Assembly: GCA_016709665.1 (NCBI GenBank)
Contig: JADJMI010000027.1
Span: 186,001-250,000 of the forward strand
DNA from: Betaproteobacteria bacterium
Lineage (GTDB): Bacteria > Pseudomonadota > Gammaproteobacteria > Burkholderiales > Usitatibacteraceae
Length of the DNA: 64,000 nt
Reading direction: 5' to 3'
Below the pieces are notes generated by a model. That model ran no database searches, was not told the DNA's origin, and was given only the letters and a program-made list of their open reading frames with translations. Position numbers and translations under genes: made by a program. Below, piece after piece: positions 41,221 to 51,021 of the stretch. Within the stretch, counting starts at the first letter, position 1. Every line of letters starts with the position of its first letter.

Positions 41221-44200
41221 ATGAGCACCTCGTACAAACCCCACCTGACGGCAGTCGCCGCCGCCCTCGCGCTGGCGTTCGCGAGCGACGCGGCCGCGCA
41301 GACCTGCGATGCGGCGAGACTTTGCACGGTCACGAGCGCGGCGGACACGGCGACCCTCGGCACGCTCCGCGGGGCGCTCCAGGAAATCCAGTTCGCCTGC
41401 TTCTGTGCGGGCCCGTATACCGTGCAGTTCGCGTTCCCGGGTCTCACGACCCTCGCGCTGGGCTCGCAGCTGCCCGTGGTCACGTGCCAGACATTCATCG
41501 ACGGCTATGCCCAGGCCGTTCCCGCGAACGGCGCCACGCCCAACACGCTCGCGGACATCCGCAGCGGCACCAACGCGAACCCGCGGGTGGTCCTCGACGG
41601 TTCGGCGGTGACCGGTCCGCTGCTGGTCTTCGGGCCGGGCTCGGCCAATTCGGCGCTGAAGGGTCTGGTCTTCCAGAACTACGGCACGACGGCCGTGCAG
41701 GTGCAGTCCGCCAACGTCTCCATCCTGGGCAACCATTTCGGCACCAATCCCGCGGCCACGGCCTGTGCCGGGGCCGGCAACGGCGTGGGCCTCGAGCTGA
41801 CGACGGGCGCGGCCAACCACCAGGTGGGCGGCCTCAACCCGGCCGACCGCAACGTCTTCGGCTGCAACACGGACACCGGCATCGACATCTTCGCCTCGAC
41901 CGGCAGCGTTTTCGGCAACCTCATCGGCACGGGCGCGGCGGACGCCGCCCTGCCGAACGGGACCGGCGTCTTCCTGGAAACGAGCTTCGAAGTCGGCAAC
42001 AACCTCATCGGGCAGTCGAGCCTCGGGTCGGGCAACCTCATCGCGCGCAATTCGGGCGCCGGCGTCGTGGTGGGCTTCGGCAACAAGTACGGGGCCTACA
42101 TCCAGGGCAACGACATCTTCCTGAACGGCGGCATCGGCATCGACCTGGGGTTCGACGGTCCGACGCCCAACAACGCGTCCACTTTCCCGCTCTTCGGCCA
42201 GTCGAACAACGGCATGAACGCGCCGCGCATCGATTTCGTCCGCTACGACACGGCCAACACGACCATCGACTGGTCGTTCAACGGTTTCGCCAACACGACG
42301 GTCTTCGTCGATTTCCATTCGAATCCCGCCGGGCTCGGCATCGACGAGGGTGCGCGCTGGTTCGGGAGCGATTCGGCTTTCACCACCGGCGGCGGCGCGG
42401 CCGCCGGCTCGGTCACGTTCGTCGGCGTGCAGCCGAGCCCGACGGCGACCGCAACCGTCAACGGAAGCGGCACCTCGGAATTCTCGCCGGCGGCGGCGCT
42501 CGACGTGAACCCGAAATTCCTGGCCTTTTCCAGTGCCGTGGGGGTGCCTTCCGCACCGCAGGTCGTCACCTACACCAATCTGGGCGGCGCGCCGATCACC
42601 ATCGGCCCGCCGACCACGACCGGGGATTTCGCCGCCACGAGCACCTGCGACGGTTCGACGCCGGTCCCGCCGAGCGGCACCTGCACCGCAAGCGTCACCT
42701 TCACGCCGCTCTTCCTGGGGGCGTCGACGCATGCGCTCGACATGCCCACGACGGGCACGGGCGGCGGCCGCGGCATCGAGCTGACCGGCAACGCGGTGGC
42801 GACCCCGGTGCTCGCGCCCAGCCTGCCGGGCCCGATCAATTTCGGCTCGCTGCGCGTGGGCACGGCATCGGCCGCCACCGTCATCACCTTCACGAATTCG
42901 AGCAACGGCGACATCAACATCGCGGGTGTCGCGCTGGCCGGCGCCGCGGCATCGAGCTTCTCGATCCTCGGCAACACGTGCACGGGCTTCCTCCTGAACA
43001 CCGACACGCCGACGTGCACGGTCACGCTCGGCATGACGCCGGCCGTCGCCGGCCCGCTCGCCGCGAATCTCGTGGTCACCTCCGACGCCAACAGTCGCCT
43101 CGCGGGCACGGGCCGGCCGCTGGGCGGCCTGGGGGGGGGGGGCCCGCCAGGTCGGGTCCGCCTCCGGGCCGGTGTCGGTCAACTTCACGAACAGCGGCAA
43201 CGGCTCGCTCACGATCGGCAATGCCGCGCTCACGGGCCCGGCGGCCGCGAGTTACCAGGTGATCGCCGATGGCTGCGCCGGGCAGACGCTCACGGCCGTG
43301 CCGGTCACGAGCTGCGCCATCTCGCTGGCCATGCAGCCCCAGGCGGCGGGCACTCTGGCGGCGACCCTCCTGGTGGCGTCCGACGCGACCAACCCGACCC
43401 TCGCCGTCTCGCTCACCGGCACGGGTTCCGCGATCCCCGTGGCGCCGCCCGCCGTCGCCGCCACGCCGCCGGGCCCCGTCGACTTCGGTTCGCACCGCGT
43501 CGGTACCCAGTCGCCGCCGACGACGTTCACGCTGGCGCCTTCGGCCGCCGGCCCGGTTTCCATTTCGAGCATCTCGCTGCTGGGCTCGGGGTTCTCGGTG
43601 GTCTCCGACACGTGCACCGGGACGACGATCGCTCAGGGGTCGACGCCGGCTTCCTGCACCTTCTCGGTGATCTTCACGCCGAACGTCGAGGGACAGTACC
43701 GGATCTCCCTCCAGGTCCTGTCCAACGCGACCAACCCGCAGTTGCTGCTCGACCTGTCCGGTACGGGCACGCCGCTGCCGGTCGGCCGGCTCGGGGCATC
43801 GCCGCCGACGGTCTTCTTCGGGACGCAGCCCATCGGCGTCGCCACCGGCGCGCAGGCCGTGCAGGTCGTCAACACGGGCACGCTTCCGGTCACCGTCGGG
43901 GCCGTGCGGGCGACCGGCGACTTCACGCAGACCAACGACTGCCACATCATCAACGTGGGGCAGGGTTGCCGCGCCCTGGTGGCCTTCACGGCGACCCAGG
44001 AAGGCGAACGCAGCGGCACCCTCACCATCGAAAGCGATGCCGTCAATCCCCAGCTCGACGTCTTCCTGGTCGGCCGCGGTTCGCCCGCACCGGTGCCCAT
44101 CGTCGAATTGAGCCCGGGCGCGGTGACCTTCGGCACCTCCTTCATGGGTTCGGGCGGAAACGGGACGCTCGTCACCCTGCGCAATGCCGGCGGCGTCAGC

Positions 44201-44449
44201 CTCGAACTCGGTCGCATCTACACGATCGGCGATTTCAGCGTCACCCACGCCTGCCCGGCCAGCCTTCCGCCGAGCGCCAGTTGCGCGGTGACGGTGGGCT
44301 TCTCGCCGAGCATCACCGGAGCGCGCGCGGGCAAGCTGGTGGTCGAGAGCAATGCCGCCGCCGGGGTCAAGGAAGCCGCGCTCTCCGGAACGGGTTGCCG
44401 GAACTTCGGCCTGGGCACCTCGCGCCTCGCGGCGCCGACCTGCAAGTAG
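41221..44449 (+). pseudogene. Exported beta-helix and choice-of-anchor-D (Ig-like) repeat protein, broken near a 12-G run
   Basis: The signal peptide is MSTSYKPHLTAVAAALALAF..., followed by a right-handed beta-helix-like half (about 30-400: TVTSAADTATLGTLRGAL, many Asn/Gly turns) and at least five Ig-like modules of about 110 residues, each with FGxxxVG and CxxxxxxxxxCTxxVxFTP-type signatures (choice-of-anchor-D / HYDIN-like). The frame breaks at 43120-43145, at twelve consecutive G; the later frame resumes as ARQVGSASGPVSVNFTNSG. About ten residues also seem to be missing there. GGGAG eight bases upstream supports the ATG at 41221. A surface or secreted protein of unknown role. Confidence 0.75.
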
Positions 44450-44470
44450 GTCGCCCGGCCGTTCGAAACC

Positions 44471-44505
44471 AGGGCCTTCTCCCCTCGGGGAGCGGGCCCT
44501 TTTTT
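44471..44505 (+). terminator. Strong rho-independent terminator after the surface locus
   Basis: AGGGCC and CTCCC pair with GGGAG and GGCCCT around a short loop, followed by a run of six T. It closes the transcript from the Slam-like locus 22 bases after the last stop. Confidence 0.85.
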
Positions 44506-44519
44506 CGCCTTCCATCGCC

Positions 44520-44549
44520 TTGCGACGGGCTCGCCCGGTGAGTTAGCAT
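44520..44549 (+). promoter_or_regulatory. Promoter of the liv-type ABC transporter operon
   Basis: TTGCGA (44520-44525) and TAGCAT (44544-44549) are separated by 18 bases, the same spacing and -10 box as the CitE operon promoter. The leader to the first ATPase gene is about 50 bases. Confidence 0.5.
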
Positions 44550-44607
44550 CCGAGGGCTTTCCCGCAGGCCCCAACGGGCCTTTCCCGCCAAGGCTTCCCA
44601 CCGCCCC

Positions 44608-45371
44608 ATGACCGACGACATCATTCTCGAAACCCGCGGGCTCACCAAGGAGTTCAAGGGCTTCATCGCCGTCGATCGCGTGGACCTGAAGGTCCGGCGG
44701 GGCACCATCCACGCCCTGATCGGCCCGAACGGCGCCGGCAAGACGACGACATTCAACCTGCTCACCAAGTTCCTGCCGGCCACCTCCGGCACCATCCTCT
44801 TCAACGGCCGCGACATCACGCGGGAGAGCGCGGCCGACGTCGCGCGCCGCGGCATCATCCGTTCCTTCCAGATTTCGGCCGTGTTTCCGAACCTCACGGT
44901 GCTCGAGAATGTGCGAATCGCCCTTCAGAGAACGCTGGGCACGAGCTTCCACTTCTGGAAAAGCGAGTCGAGCCTCGACGCCCTGAACGATCGCGCCCTG
45001 GCGCTCCTGGAACGGGTGGACCTGCGCCGTTTCGCCCAGACGAACGCGGGCGAACTCGCCTACGGCCGCAAGCGCACCCTCGAGATCGCGACCACGCTCG
45101 CCATGGAGCCGGAACTGATGCTCCTGGACGAGCCGACGTCGGGCATGGGGCACGAGGACGTCGATCTCGTGAAGAACCTCATCAAGGACGTCGCCCGGGG
45201 CGCACGGTGCTCATGGTCGAGCACAACATGGGGGTCGTCTCGGGCATCTGCGACACCATCACGGTGCTGCAGCGCGGGGCGGTGCTCACCGAAGGGCCCT
45301 ATGCCGAGGTCTCGACGAACCCGCAGGTGATCGAGGCCTACATGGGCACGGCGGAGGCGGCGCATGGCTGA
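44608..45371 (+). pseudogene. livG: ABC transporter ATPase, LivG type, with one frameshift
   Basis: LivG-type ATPases drive branched-chain amino acid (HAAT) importers. About 254 residues: Walker A GPNGAGKTT (residues 39-47), AYGRKRTLEIATTLAMEPELM (signature region) and Walker B LMLLDEPTSGM. The frame shifts near 45201: GGGGCGCACGG lacks one C for the expected RGRTVLMVEHNMGVVSG, which is found in the next frame and leads to the stop at 45371. The intact C-terminal sequence makes a sequencing error likely. It overlaps livF by eight bases. Confidence 0.85.
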
Positions 45372-46071
45372 AGACGTCCTCGCCATCGAGAACCTGCACG
45401 CGTGGTACGGCGAGTCGCACATCCTGCACGGCGTGAGCCTCAAGGTGAGGAAGGGCGAGGTGGTGACGCTCCTGGGACGCAACGGATCGGGCCGCTCGAC
45501 CACCCTGAAGAGCGTCCTGGGCCTCGTCGGACGGCGCCAGGGCTCCATCGTCGTCGAGGGCAAGGAGACGGTTTCCTGGCCCACGCACCGGATCGCACAC
45601 CTCGGCCTGGGCTACTGCCCCGAGGAGCGCGCCATCTTCTCGAGCCTCTCCGTGGAGGAGAACCTCACGCTGCCGCCGAGGATAGGCGAGGGCGGCATGA
45701 GCGTCGACGAGATCTTCGAGATGTTCCCGAACCTGAAGGAGCGCCGCAAGACCGCGCAGGGCACCAAGCTCTCCGGCGGGGAGCAGCAGATGCTCGCGAT
45801 GGCGCGCATCCTTCGCACCGGCGCCCACCTGCTGCTTCTCGACGAGATCACCGAGGGCCTCGCGCCGGTGATCGTGCAGGCGCTCGGTCGCGTCATCGTG
45901 AAGCTCAAGGAACGCGGCTTCACCATCGTGCTGGTCGAGCAGAACTTCCGCTTCGCGGCGCCGCTCGCCGACCGGTTCTACGTGATGGAGCACGGCAAGA
46001 TCGCGGAGAGCTTCTCCGCGCACGAACTCGAATCGAAGACGAAGATGCTTCACGAGTACCTGGGTGTGTAA
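45364..46071 (+). CDS. livF: ABC transporter ATPase, LivF type
   Basis: This 235-residue second ATPase of the importer has Walker A GRNGSGRSTT at residues 38-47, with Arg44 in place of the usual Lys. The signature is LSGGEQQMLAMARILRTG and Walker B is LLLLDEITEGLAP; the H-loop region is IVLVEQNFRFA. The Lys-to-Arg change would weaken ATP hydrolysis in many ABC proteins, but LivF-type proteins with GRS may tolerate it. It overlaps the end of livG. Confidence 0.93.
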   Translation: MAEDVLAIENLHAWYGESHILHGVSLKVRKGEVVTLLGRNGSGRSTTLKSVLGLVGRRQGSIVVEGKETVSWPTHRIAHLGLGYCPEERAIFSSLSVEENLTLPPRIGEGGMSVDEIFEMFPNLKERRKTAQGTKLSGGEQQMLAMARILRTGAHLLLLDEITEGLAPVIVQALGRVIVKLKERGFTIVLVEQNFRFAAPLADRFYVMEHGKIAESFSAHELESKTKMLHEYLGV

Positions 46072-46099
46072 TCCAACGACAGCAAGAGGAGATCCAACC

Positions 46100-47314
46100 A
46101 TGAAGTTCCAGCGCAAACTGCTCGCCGCCGCCGTGATGGCCCTCGCGGCCGGCGCGGCCCACGCCCAGATTTCGGGCAACGTCATCAAGATCGGCGTCCT
46201 GAACGACCAGTCGAGCCTCTACGCCGACCTGGGCGGGCAGGGCTCGGTCAACGCCGTGAAGCTCGCCATCGAGGACTTCAAGGCCAAGGAGAAGGGGCTC
46301 ACCGTCGAGGTGATCTTCGCCGACCACCAGAACAAGCCCGACGTCGGCTCGCAGATCGCCCGCAAGTGGATCGACTCCGAGGGCGTCGACATGATCATCG
46401 ACACGCCGAACTCGGGCGTGGCCCTCGCCGTGAGCGAGGTCATCCGCGAAAAGGGCAAGGTGTTCATCAACTCGGGCGCGGCCAGTTCCGACCTCACCGG
46501 CCCGAAGTGCACGCCGAACACGGTGCACTGGACATACGACACGTGGATGCTCGCCAACGGGACGGGCAATGCCATCGTGAAGACGGGAGGCAGCACGTGG
46601 TTCTTCCTCACCGCGGACTACGCCTTCGGCCACGCGCTCGAGCGCGATACCGAGGCCGTGGTGCTCAAGTCCGGCGGCAAGGTGGCCGGCAAGGTGCGCC
46701 ATCCGCTCAACACGCAGGACTTCTCGTCCTTCCTGCTGCAGGCCCAGGCCTCCAAGGCCAAGATCATCGGGCTCGCGAACGCCGGCGGCGACACCATCAA
46801 CTCCATCAAGCAGGCCTCGGAGTTCGGCATCGTGAAGGGCGGTCAGAACCTCGCCGGCCTGCTCGTGTTCCTCACCGACGTCCATGGCCTGGGCCTCGAC
46901 AAGGCACAGGGCCTCATCCTCACCTCGACGTACTACTGGGACCTGAACGACCAGACGCGCGCCTTCAACAAGCGCTTCGCGGCCGTGAACGGCGGCAAGT
47001 ATTCGACGATGGTGCACGCCGGCGTCTACGCGGGCACGACGCACTACCTGAAGGCCATCGCGGCGCTCAAGAGCGACGACGGCACGAAGGTCGTGGCCAA
47101 GATGAAGGAAATGCCGACGGACGACCCGCTCTTCGGCAAGGGCACGATCCGGGCGGACGGCCGCAAGGTCCACCCGGCGTACCTGATGGAGGTGAAGAAG
47201 CCCTCGGAGTCGAAGGGGCCGTACGACTACTACAAGGTCCGTGCGACGATCCCGGCGGACCAGGCGTTCCGGCCGCTGGCCGACGGGAACTGCCCGCTCG
47301 TCGCCAAGAAGTAG
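46100..47314 (+). CDS. livK: Periplasmic binding protein of the liv-type transporter
   Basis: This is a 404-residue type I periplasmic binding protein with a signal peptide (MKFQRKLLAAAVMALAAGAA, cut after AHA). The mature part starts QISGNVIKIGVLNDQSSLYA, with the ligand-contact regions SGAASSDLTGP and DYAFGHALERD. The family binds branched-chain amino acids, amides or small aromatic and aliphatic acids; the acyl-CoA synthetase in the same cluster favours a carboxylic acid here. AGAGGAGAT precedes the ATG. Confidence 0.9.
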   Translation: MKFQRKLLAAAVMALAAGAAHAQISGNVIKIGVLNDQSSLYADLGGQGSVNAVKLAIEDFKAKEKGLTVEVIFADHQNKPDVGSQIARKWIDSEGVDMIIDTPNSGVALAVSEVIREKGKVFINSGAASSDLTGPKCTPNTVHWTYDTWMLANGTGNAIVKTGGSTWFFLTADYAFGHALERDTEAVVLKSGGKVAGKVRHPLNTQDFSSFLLQAQASKAKIIGLANAGGDTINSIKQASEFGIVKGGQNLAGLLVFLTDVHGLGLDKAQGLILTSTYYWDLNDQTRAFNKRFAAVNGGKYSTMVHAGVYAGTTHYLKAIAALKSDDGTKVVAKMKEMPTDDPLFGKGTIRADGRKVHPAYLMEVKKPSESKGPYDYYKVRATIPADQAFRPLADGNCPLVAKK

Positions 47315-47321
47315 TCGACAA

Positions 47322-47344
47322 TTCCCGGTGAAATCCACCGGGAA
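47322..47344 (+). terminator. Intercistronic hairpin after livK
   Basis: TTCCCGGTG and CACCGGGAA form a perfect nine-base stem around AAATC, eight bases after the livK stop. There is no T run, so it probably stabilises the livK mRNA or attenuates read-through, keeping the binding protein in excess over the permeases. Confidence 0.6.
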
Positions 47345-47407
47345 CCGTGAACGAGCGGTCGCCCCTCGGGGCGCCGCCCGTCACGGGCAGACAGCCCCAG
47401 GGATTCC

Positions 47408-48293
47408 ATGACCGAGATCTTCGGCGTACCCACGCAGGCCCTGTTCGGCCAGCTCCTCATCGGGCTGATCAACGGGTCGTTCTACGCCCTGCTGTCGCTG
47501 GGCCTGGCGGTCATCTTCGGCCTGCTCAACATCATCAATTTCTCGCACGGCGCCCAGTACATGATGGGCGCCTTCGCGGCGTACTTCCTGCTGAACAAGC
47601 TGGGCCTCAACTACTGGTGGGCGCTCGTCCTGGCGCCGCTCGCCGTCGGCGCCTCGGGGATGGTCGTCGAGCGCCTGATGCTATCGCGCCTGTACAAGCT
47701 CGACCACCTCTACGGGCTCCTGCTCACCTTCGGGCTCGCGCTCATCATCCAGGGCATCTTCCGGCACGAGTTCGGCTCCGGCCGGCCTGCCGTACTCGAT
47801 GCCGGACCAGCTCACGGGCGGCATGAACCTGGGCTTCATGTTCCTGCCCAAGTACCGCGCCTGGGTGATCGTCGCCTCGCTCGCCGTGTGCCTCGCCACG
47901 TGGTTCGTGATCGAGCGCACCAAGCTCGGCGCCTACCTGCGCGCCGCGACCGAGAACCCGACCATCGTGCAGGCCTTCGGCGTCAACGTGCCGCGCATGA
48001 TCACGCTCACGTACGGGTTCGGCGTGGGGCTCGCGGGCCTCGCCGGCGTGATGGCCGCCCCGATCTACCAGGTGAACCCGCTCATGGGCGCGGACACCAT
48101 CATCGTCGTGTTCGCGGTCGTCGTGATCGGCGGCATGGGTTCGATCATGGGCGCCATCGTGACCGGCTTCGGGCTGGGCCTCGTCGAGGGTCTCACCAAG
48201 GTGTTCTATCCCGAGGCCTCGAACACCGTGATCTTCGTGATCATGGCGCTCGTCCTCATGGTGAGGCCGCAGGGCCTCTTCGGGAGCCGCTAG
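47408..48293 (+). pseudogene. livH: Branched-chain ABC transporter permease, LivH type, with one frameshift
   Basis: Reads as about 294 residues with eight membrane segments. First frame: GLINGSFYALLSLGLAVIFG to GIFRHEFGS; the frame then shifts near 47780, where TTCGGCTCCGGCC has one extra base relative to an expected FGSAGLPYSMPD, and the second frame runs from MPDQLTGGMNLG to VRPQGLFGSR. The usual permease loop AATENPTIVQAFGVNVPR is intact. Most likely a sequencing insertion in a G/C run. Confidence 0.85.
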
Positions 48294-48295
48294 CC

Positions 48296-49276
48296 ATGGC
48301 CGCGCCCGACCAGTACCAACCCCACGCCTCGCGCGACGACGCGGCCGAGGCCCGCTACCACCGGCGGGCGTTCCTGGTGATGATGGCGCTCTTCATCGCG
48401 GCGCCGTTCGTGGTGTATCCGGTCTTCGTGATGAAGGCGCTGTGCTTCGCGCTCTTCGCCTGCGCGTTCAACCTGCTGCTGGGATTCGGCGGGCTGCTGT
48501 CCTTCGGGCACGCGATGTTCCTGGGCATGGCCGGCTACGTCGCCGCGCACGCGGCCAAGGTCTGGGGCCTGCCGCCGGAGCTCGCCATCCTCGCGGGCAC
48601 CGCGGCATCGACCGTCCTGGGCGTCGTGGTGGGCCTCCTCGCCATCCGCCGCCAGGGCATCTATTTCGCGATGATCACGCTCGCCCTCGCGCAGATGGTG
48701 TTCTTCTTCTGCCTTCAGGCGCCGTTCACCGGCGGCGAGGACGGCATCCAGTCCGTGCCGCGGGGCCGTTTCCTGGGTTTCCTGGACCTGTCGAACACGA
48801 TGGTCCTCTACTACGTCGTGCTCGCGATCTTCACGGCCGGGTTCCTCCTCATCTACCGCATCATCCACTCCCCCTTCGGGCAGGTGCTCAAGGCCATCCG
48901 CGAGAACGAGCCGCGCGCCATCTCGCTGGGCTACCGCACGGAGCAATACAAGCTCGCGGCCTTCGTCCTGTCCGCCGGCCTCGCCGGCCTGGCGGGCGCC
49001 ACCAAGGCCATCGTCTTCCAGCTCGCCTCGCTCACGGACGTGCACTGGTCCATGTCGGGCGAGGTGGTGCTGATGACGCTCCTGGGCGGCATGGGCACGA
49101 TCGTCGGCCCCGTGGTCGGCGCTTTCGCCATCATCACGATGGAGAACTACCTCGCGGAGCTGGGCTCTTGGTTCACGATCACGCAAGGCGCCATCTTCGT
49201 CGTCTGCGTGCTCGCGTTCCGTCGGGGCATCATCGGCGAGCTCGAGGCGTGGCTGCGCAAGCGCCGCGGCGGCTGA
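48296..49276 (+). CDS. livM: Branched-chain ABC transporter permease, LivM type
   Basis: The 326-residue inner-membrane permease has about nine hydrophobic segments. NLLLGFGGLLSFGHAMFLG and the cytoplasmic coupling loop KAIRENEPRAISLGYRTEQY are characteristic of LivM. It starts two bases after the livH stop. It forms the importer with livH, livK, livG and livF. Confidence 0.93.
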   Translation: MAAPDQYQPHASRDDAAEARYHRRAFLVMMALFIAAPFVVYPVFVMKALCFALFACAFNLLLGFGGLLSFGHAMFLGMAGYVAAHAAKVWGLPPELAILAGTAASTVLGVVVGLLAIRRQGIYFAMITLALAQMVFFFCLQAPFTGGEDGIQSVPRGRFLGFLDLSNTMVLYYVVLAIFTAGFLLIYRIIHSPFGQVLKAIRENEPRAISLGYRTEQYKLAAFVLSAGLAGLAGATKAIVFQLASLTDVHWSMSGEVVLMTLLGGMGTIVGPVVGAFAIITMENYLAELGSWFTITQGAIFVVCVLAFRRGIIGELEAWLRKRRGG

Positions 49277-49316
49277 CGGCCGGCGCCGCCGGCCGCCGGT
49301 CCGTCGCCTTCGAACG

Positions 49317-50945
49317 ATGAACCGCGGCGAGGGGCCCGCGCCCGACCTGCCTCGCCGGGCGGCCAACCACGTCGCGCTCTCGCCGGTCTCGTTCCTCGAG
49401 CGGGCCGCCGACACGTGGCCCGCGAAGACCGCCGTGATCCACGGCGAGCGGTCATGGTCCTACGAGGCGCTGCGCGGGCGCTGCCGCCGCCTGGCGAGCG
49501 CCTTGCGCGCGCGGGGCATCGGGACGGGCGACACGGTCGCCATCCTGGCCCCGAACGTGCCGGCCATGCTGGAGGCGCACTACGGCGTGCCCGGCATCGG
49601 CGCCGTCCTCAACGCGCTCAACTATCGCCTCGATGCCGCCGCCATCGCCTTCTGCCTGGAACACGGCGATGCGAAGGCGCTCCTCGTCGACCCGGAGTTC
49701 GCGCCGGTGGCGCGGCAGGCGCTCGATCGCCTCGGCCGGGAGATCCTGGTCATCGACATCGACGACGCCCAGGCGCCTGACGGCCCGGGGGTCGGATCGG
49801 TCGCGTACGAGGCCCTGCTGGAAGAGGGCGACCCCGCCTGCCCGCTGGACGTCCCCGCCGACGAGTGGGCCGACCTGTGCCTGCTCTACACCTCCGGCAC
49901 GACGGGCGACCCGAAGGGCGTCCTCTACCACCATCGCGGGGCCTATCTCAACGCACTGGGCAATGCGCTCGCGTTCGGCCTCACGCCGCGCTCGGTCTAC
50001 CTGTGGACGTTGCCGATGTTCCACTGCAACGGGTGGACCTACACCTGGGCCGTGACGGCGGCCGGCGGCACGCACGTATGCCTGCGGCGCGTGGATCCGG
50101 CGCTCATCTTCCCGGCCATCGCGCGCCATCGCGTCACCCACCTGTGCGGCGCCCCCATCGTGCTCAATCTCCTGGTGCACGCGCCCGATTCCGTGAAGGT
50201 GCGCTTCGACCACACCGTCGAGGTCGCCACCGGCGGCGCGGCGCCGCCCTCGGCCGTCATCGCCGCGATGGAGGGCATGGGCTTTCGCGTGACGCACCTC
50301 TACGGCCTCACGGAAAGCTACGGGCCGGCGACGGTGTGCGCCTGGCAGGAGGGCTGGGCGGAGTTCGCCCTCGAGGAGCGCGCGCGGCTCATGGCCCGGC
50401 AGGGCGTGCGCTATCCGACGATGGAGGCGGTGAAGGTGGCCGACCCGCGCACCCTCGAGCCCGTGCCTCGCGACGGGCTTTCGATGGGCGAGGTGATGCT
50501 GCGCGGCAACACCGTCATGAAGGGCTACCTGCGCAACCCCGGGGCCACGGAGGCCGCCTTCGCGGGCGGCTGGTATCACACGGGGGACCTCGCGGTCTGG
50601 CACGCGGACGGCACGGTGGAAGTGAAGGACCGGTCCAAGGACATCATCATCTCGGGCGGGGAGAACATCTCGTCGCTGGAGGTGGAGGAGTGCCTCTACC
50701 GCCACCCGGCCGTGATGGAAGCGGCCGTCGTCGCCCGGCCCGATGCGAAGTGGGGCGAGACGCCGTGCGCCTTCGTCACGCTCAAGCCCGGCGCGAGCGC
50801 GGGCGCGGAGGAAATCGTCGCGTGGTGCCGCGAGCACCTCGCGCACTTCAAGGCGCCGCGCAGCGTCGTGTTCGGCGAGTTGCCCAAGACTTCCACGGGC
50901 AAGATCCAGAAGTTCCTCCTGCGGGAGCGTGCGAAGGGCGCCTGA
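49317..50945 (+). CDS. Acyl-CoA synthetase (AMP-dependent), short/medium-chain type
   Basis: The 542-residue ligase has YTSGTTGDPKGVLYHHRG near residue 195, WTLPMFHCNGWTYTW, YGLTESYGPATV, IISGGENISSLEVEE near 445 and the C-terminal Lys motif [14 protein letters not shown]. It is clearly paralogous to the broken gene at 32.0 kb, down to the N-terminal pattern NHVALSPVSFLERAADTWP. It probably activates the acid imported by the preceding ABC transporter. An SD-like CGAACG is weak, so translation may be coupled to livM 40 bases upstream. Confidence 0.9.
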   Translation: MNRGEGPAPDLPRRAANHVALSPVSFLERAADTWPAKTAVIHGERSWSYEALRGRCRRLASALRARGIGTGDTVAILAPNVPAMLEAHYGVPGIGAVLNALNYRLDAAAIAFCLEHGDAKALLVDPEFAPVARQALDRLGREILVIDIDDAQAPDGPGVGSVAYEALLEEGDPACPLDVPADEWADLCLLYTSGTTGDPKGVLYHHRGAYLNALGNALAFGLTPRSVYLWTLPMFHCNGWTYTWAVTAAGGTHVCLRRVDPALIFPAIARHRVTHLCGAPIVLNLLVHAPDSVKVRFDHTVEVATGGAAPPSAVIAAMEGMGFRVTHLYGLTESYGPATVCAWQEGWAEFALEERARLMARQGVRYPTMEAVKVADPRTLEPVPRDGLSMGEVMLRGNTVMKGYLRNPGATEAAFAGGWYHTGDLAVWHADGTVEVKDRSKDIIISGGENISSLEVEECLYRHPAVMEAAVVARPDAKWGETPCAFVTLKPGASAGAEEIVAWCREHLAHFKAPRSVVFGELPKTSTGKIQKFLLRERAKGA

Positions 50946-50968
50946 GGCGCCGCCGCCGCGCCTTCCTA

Positions 50969-50991
50969 TATAATTCAAACGACCGTTTGAA
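50969..50991 (+). promoter_or_regulatory. Promoter with PsrA-like operator before etfBA
   Basis: A perfect -10 box TATAAT (50969-50974) is directly joined to the inverted repeat TTCAAACG-AC-CGTTTGAA (50974-50991). Its core CAAAC-N4-GTTTG fits the PsrA consensus known from Pseudomonas, where this TetR-type fatty-acid sensor represses beta-oxidation and etf genes. Binding there would block the promoter. No -35 box is evident, and no psrA gene is in the window. Confidence 0.6.
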
Positions 50992-51021
50992 ACTGTCCCG
51001 GACAACCCAAAGCCCCCCACC

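Noticed and set aside
43131..43142. Run of twelve G as a phase-variation switch in the surface protein gene
   Set aside because: Possible in principle, but six other G/C-run frameshifts in housekeeping-type genes and apparent loss of nearby codons make a sequencing error more likely.
47322..47344. Rho-independent terminator after livK
   Set aside because: The stem is strong but no T run follows, and livH and livM lie downstream on the same strand; kept as an intercistronic hairpin.
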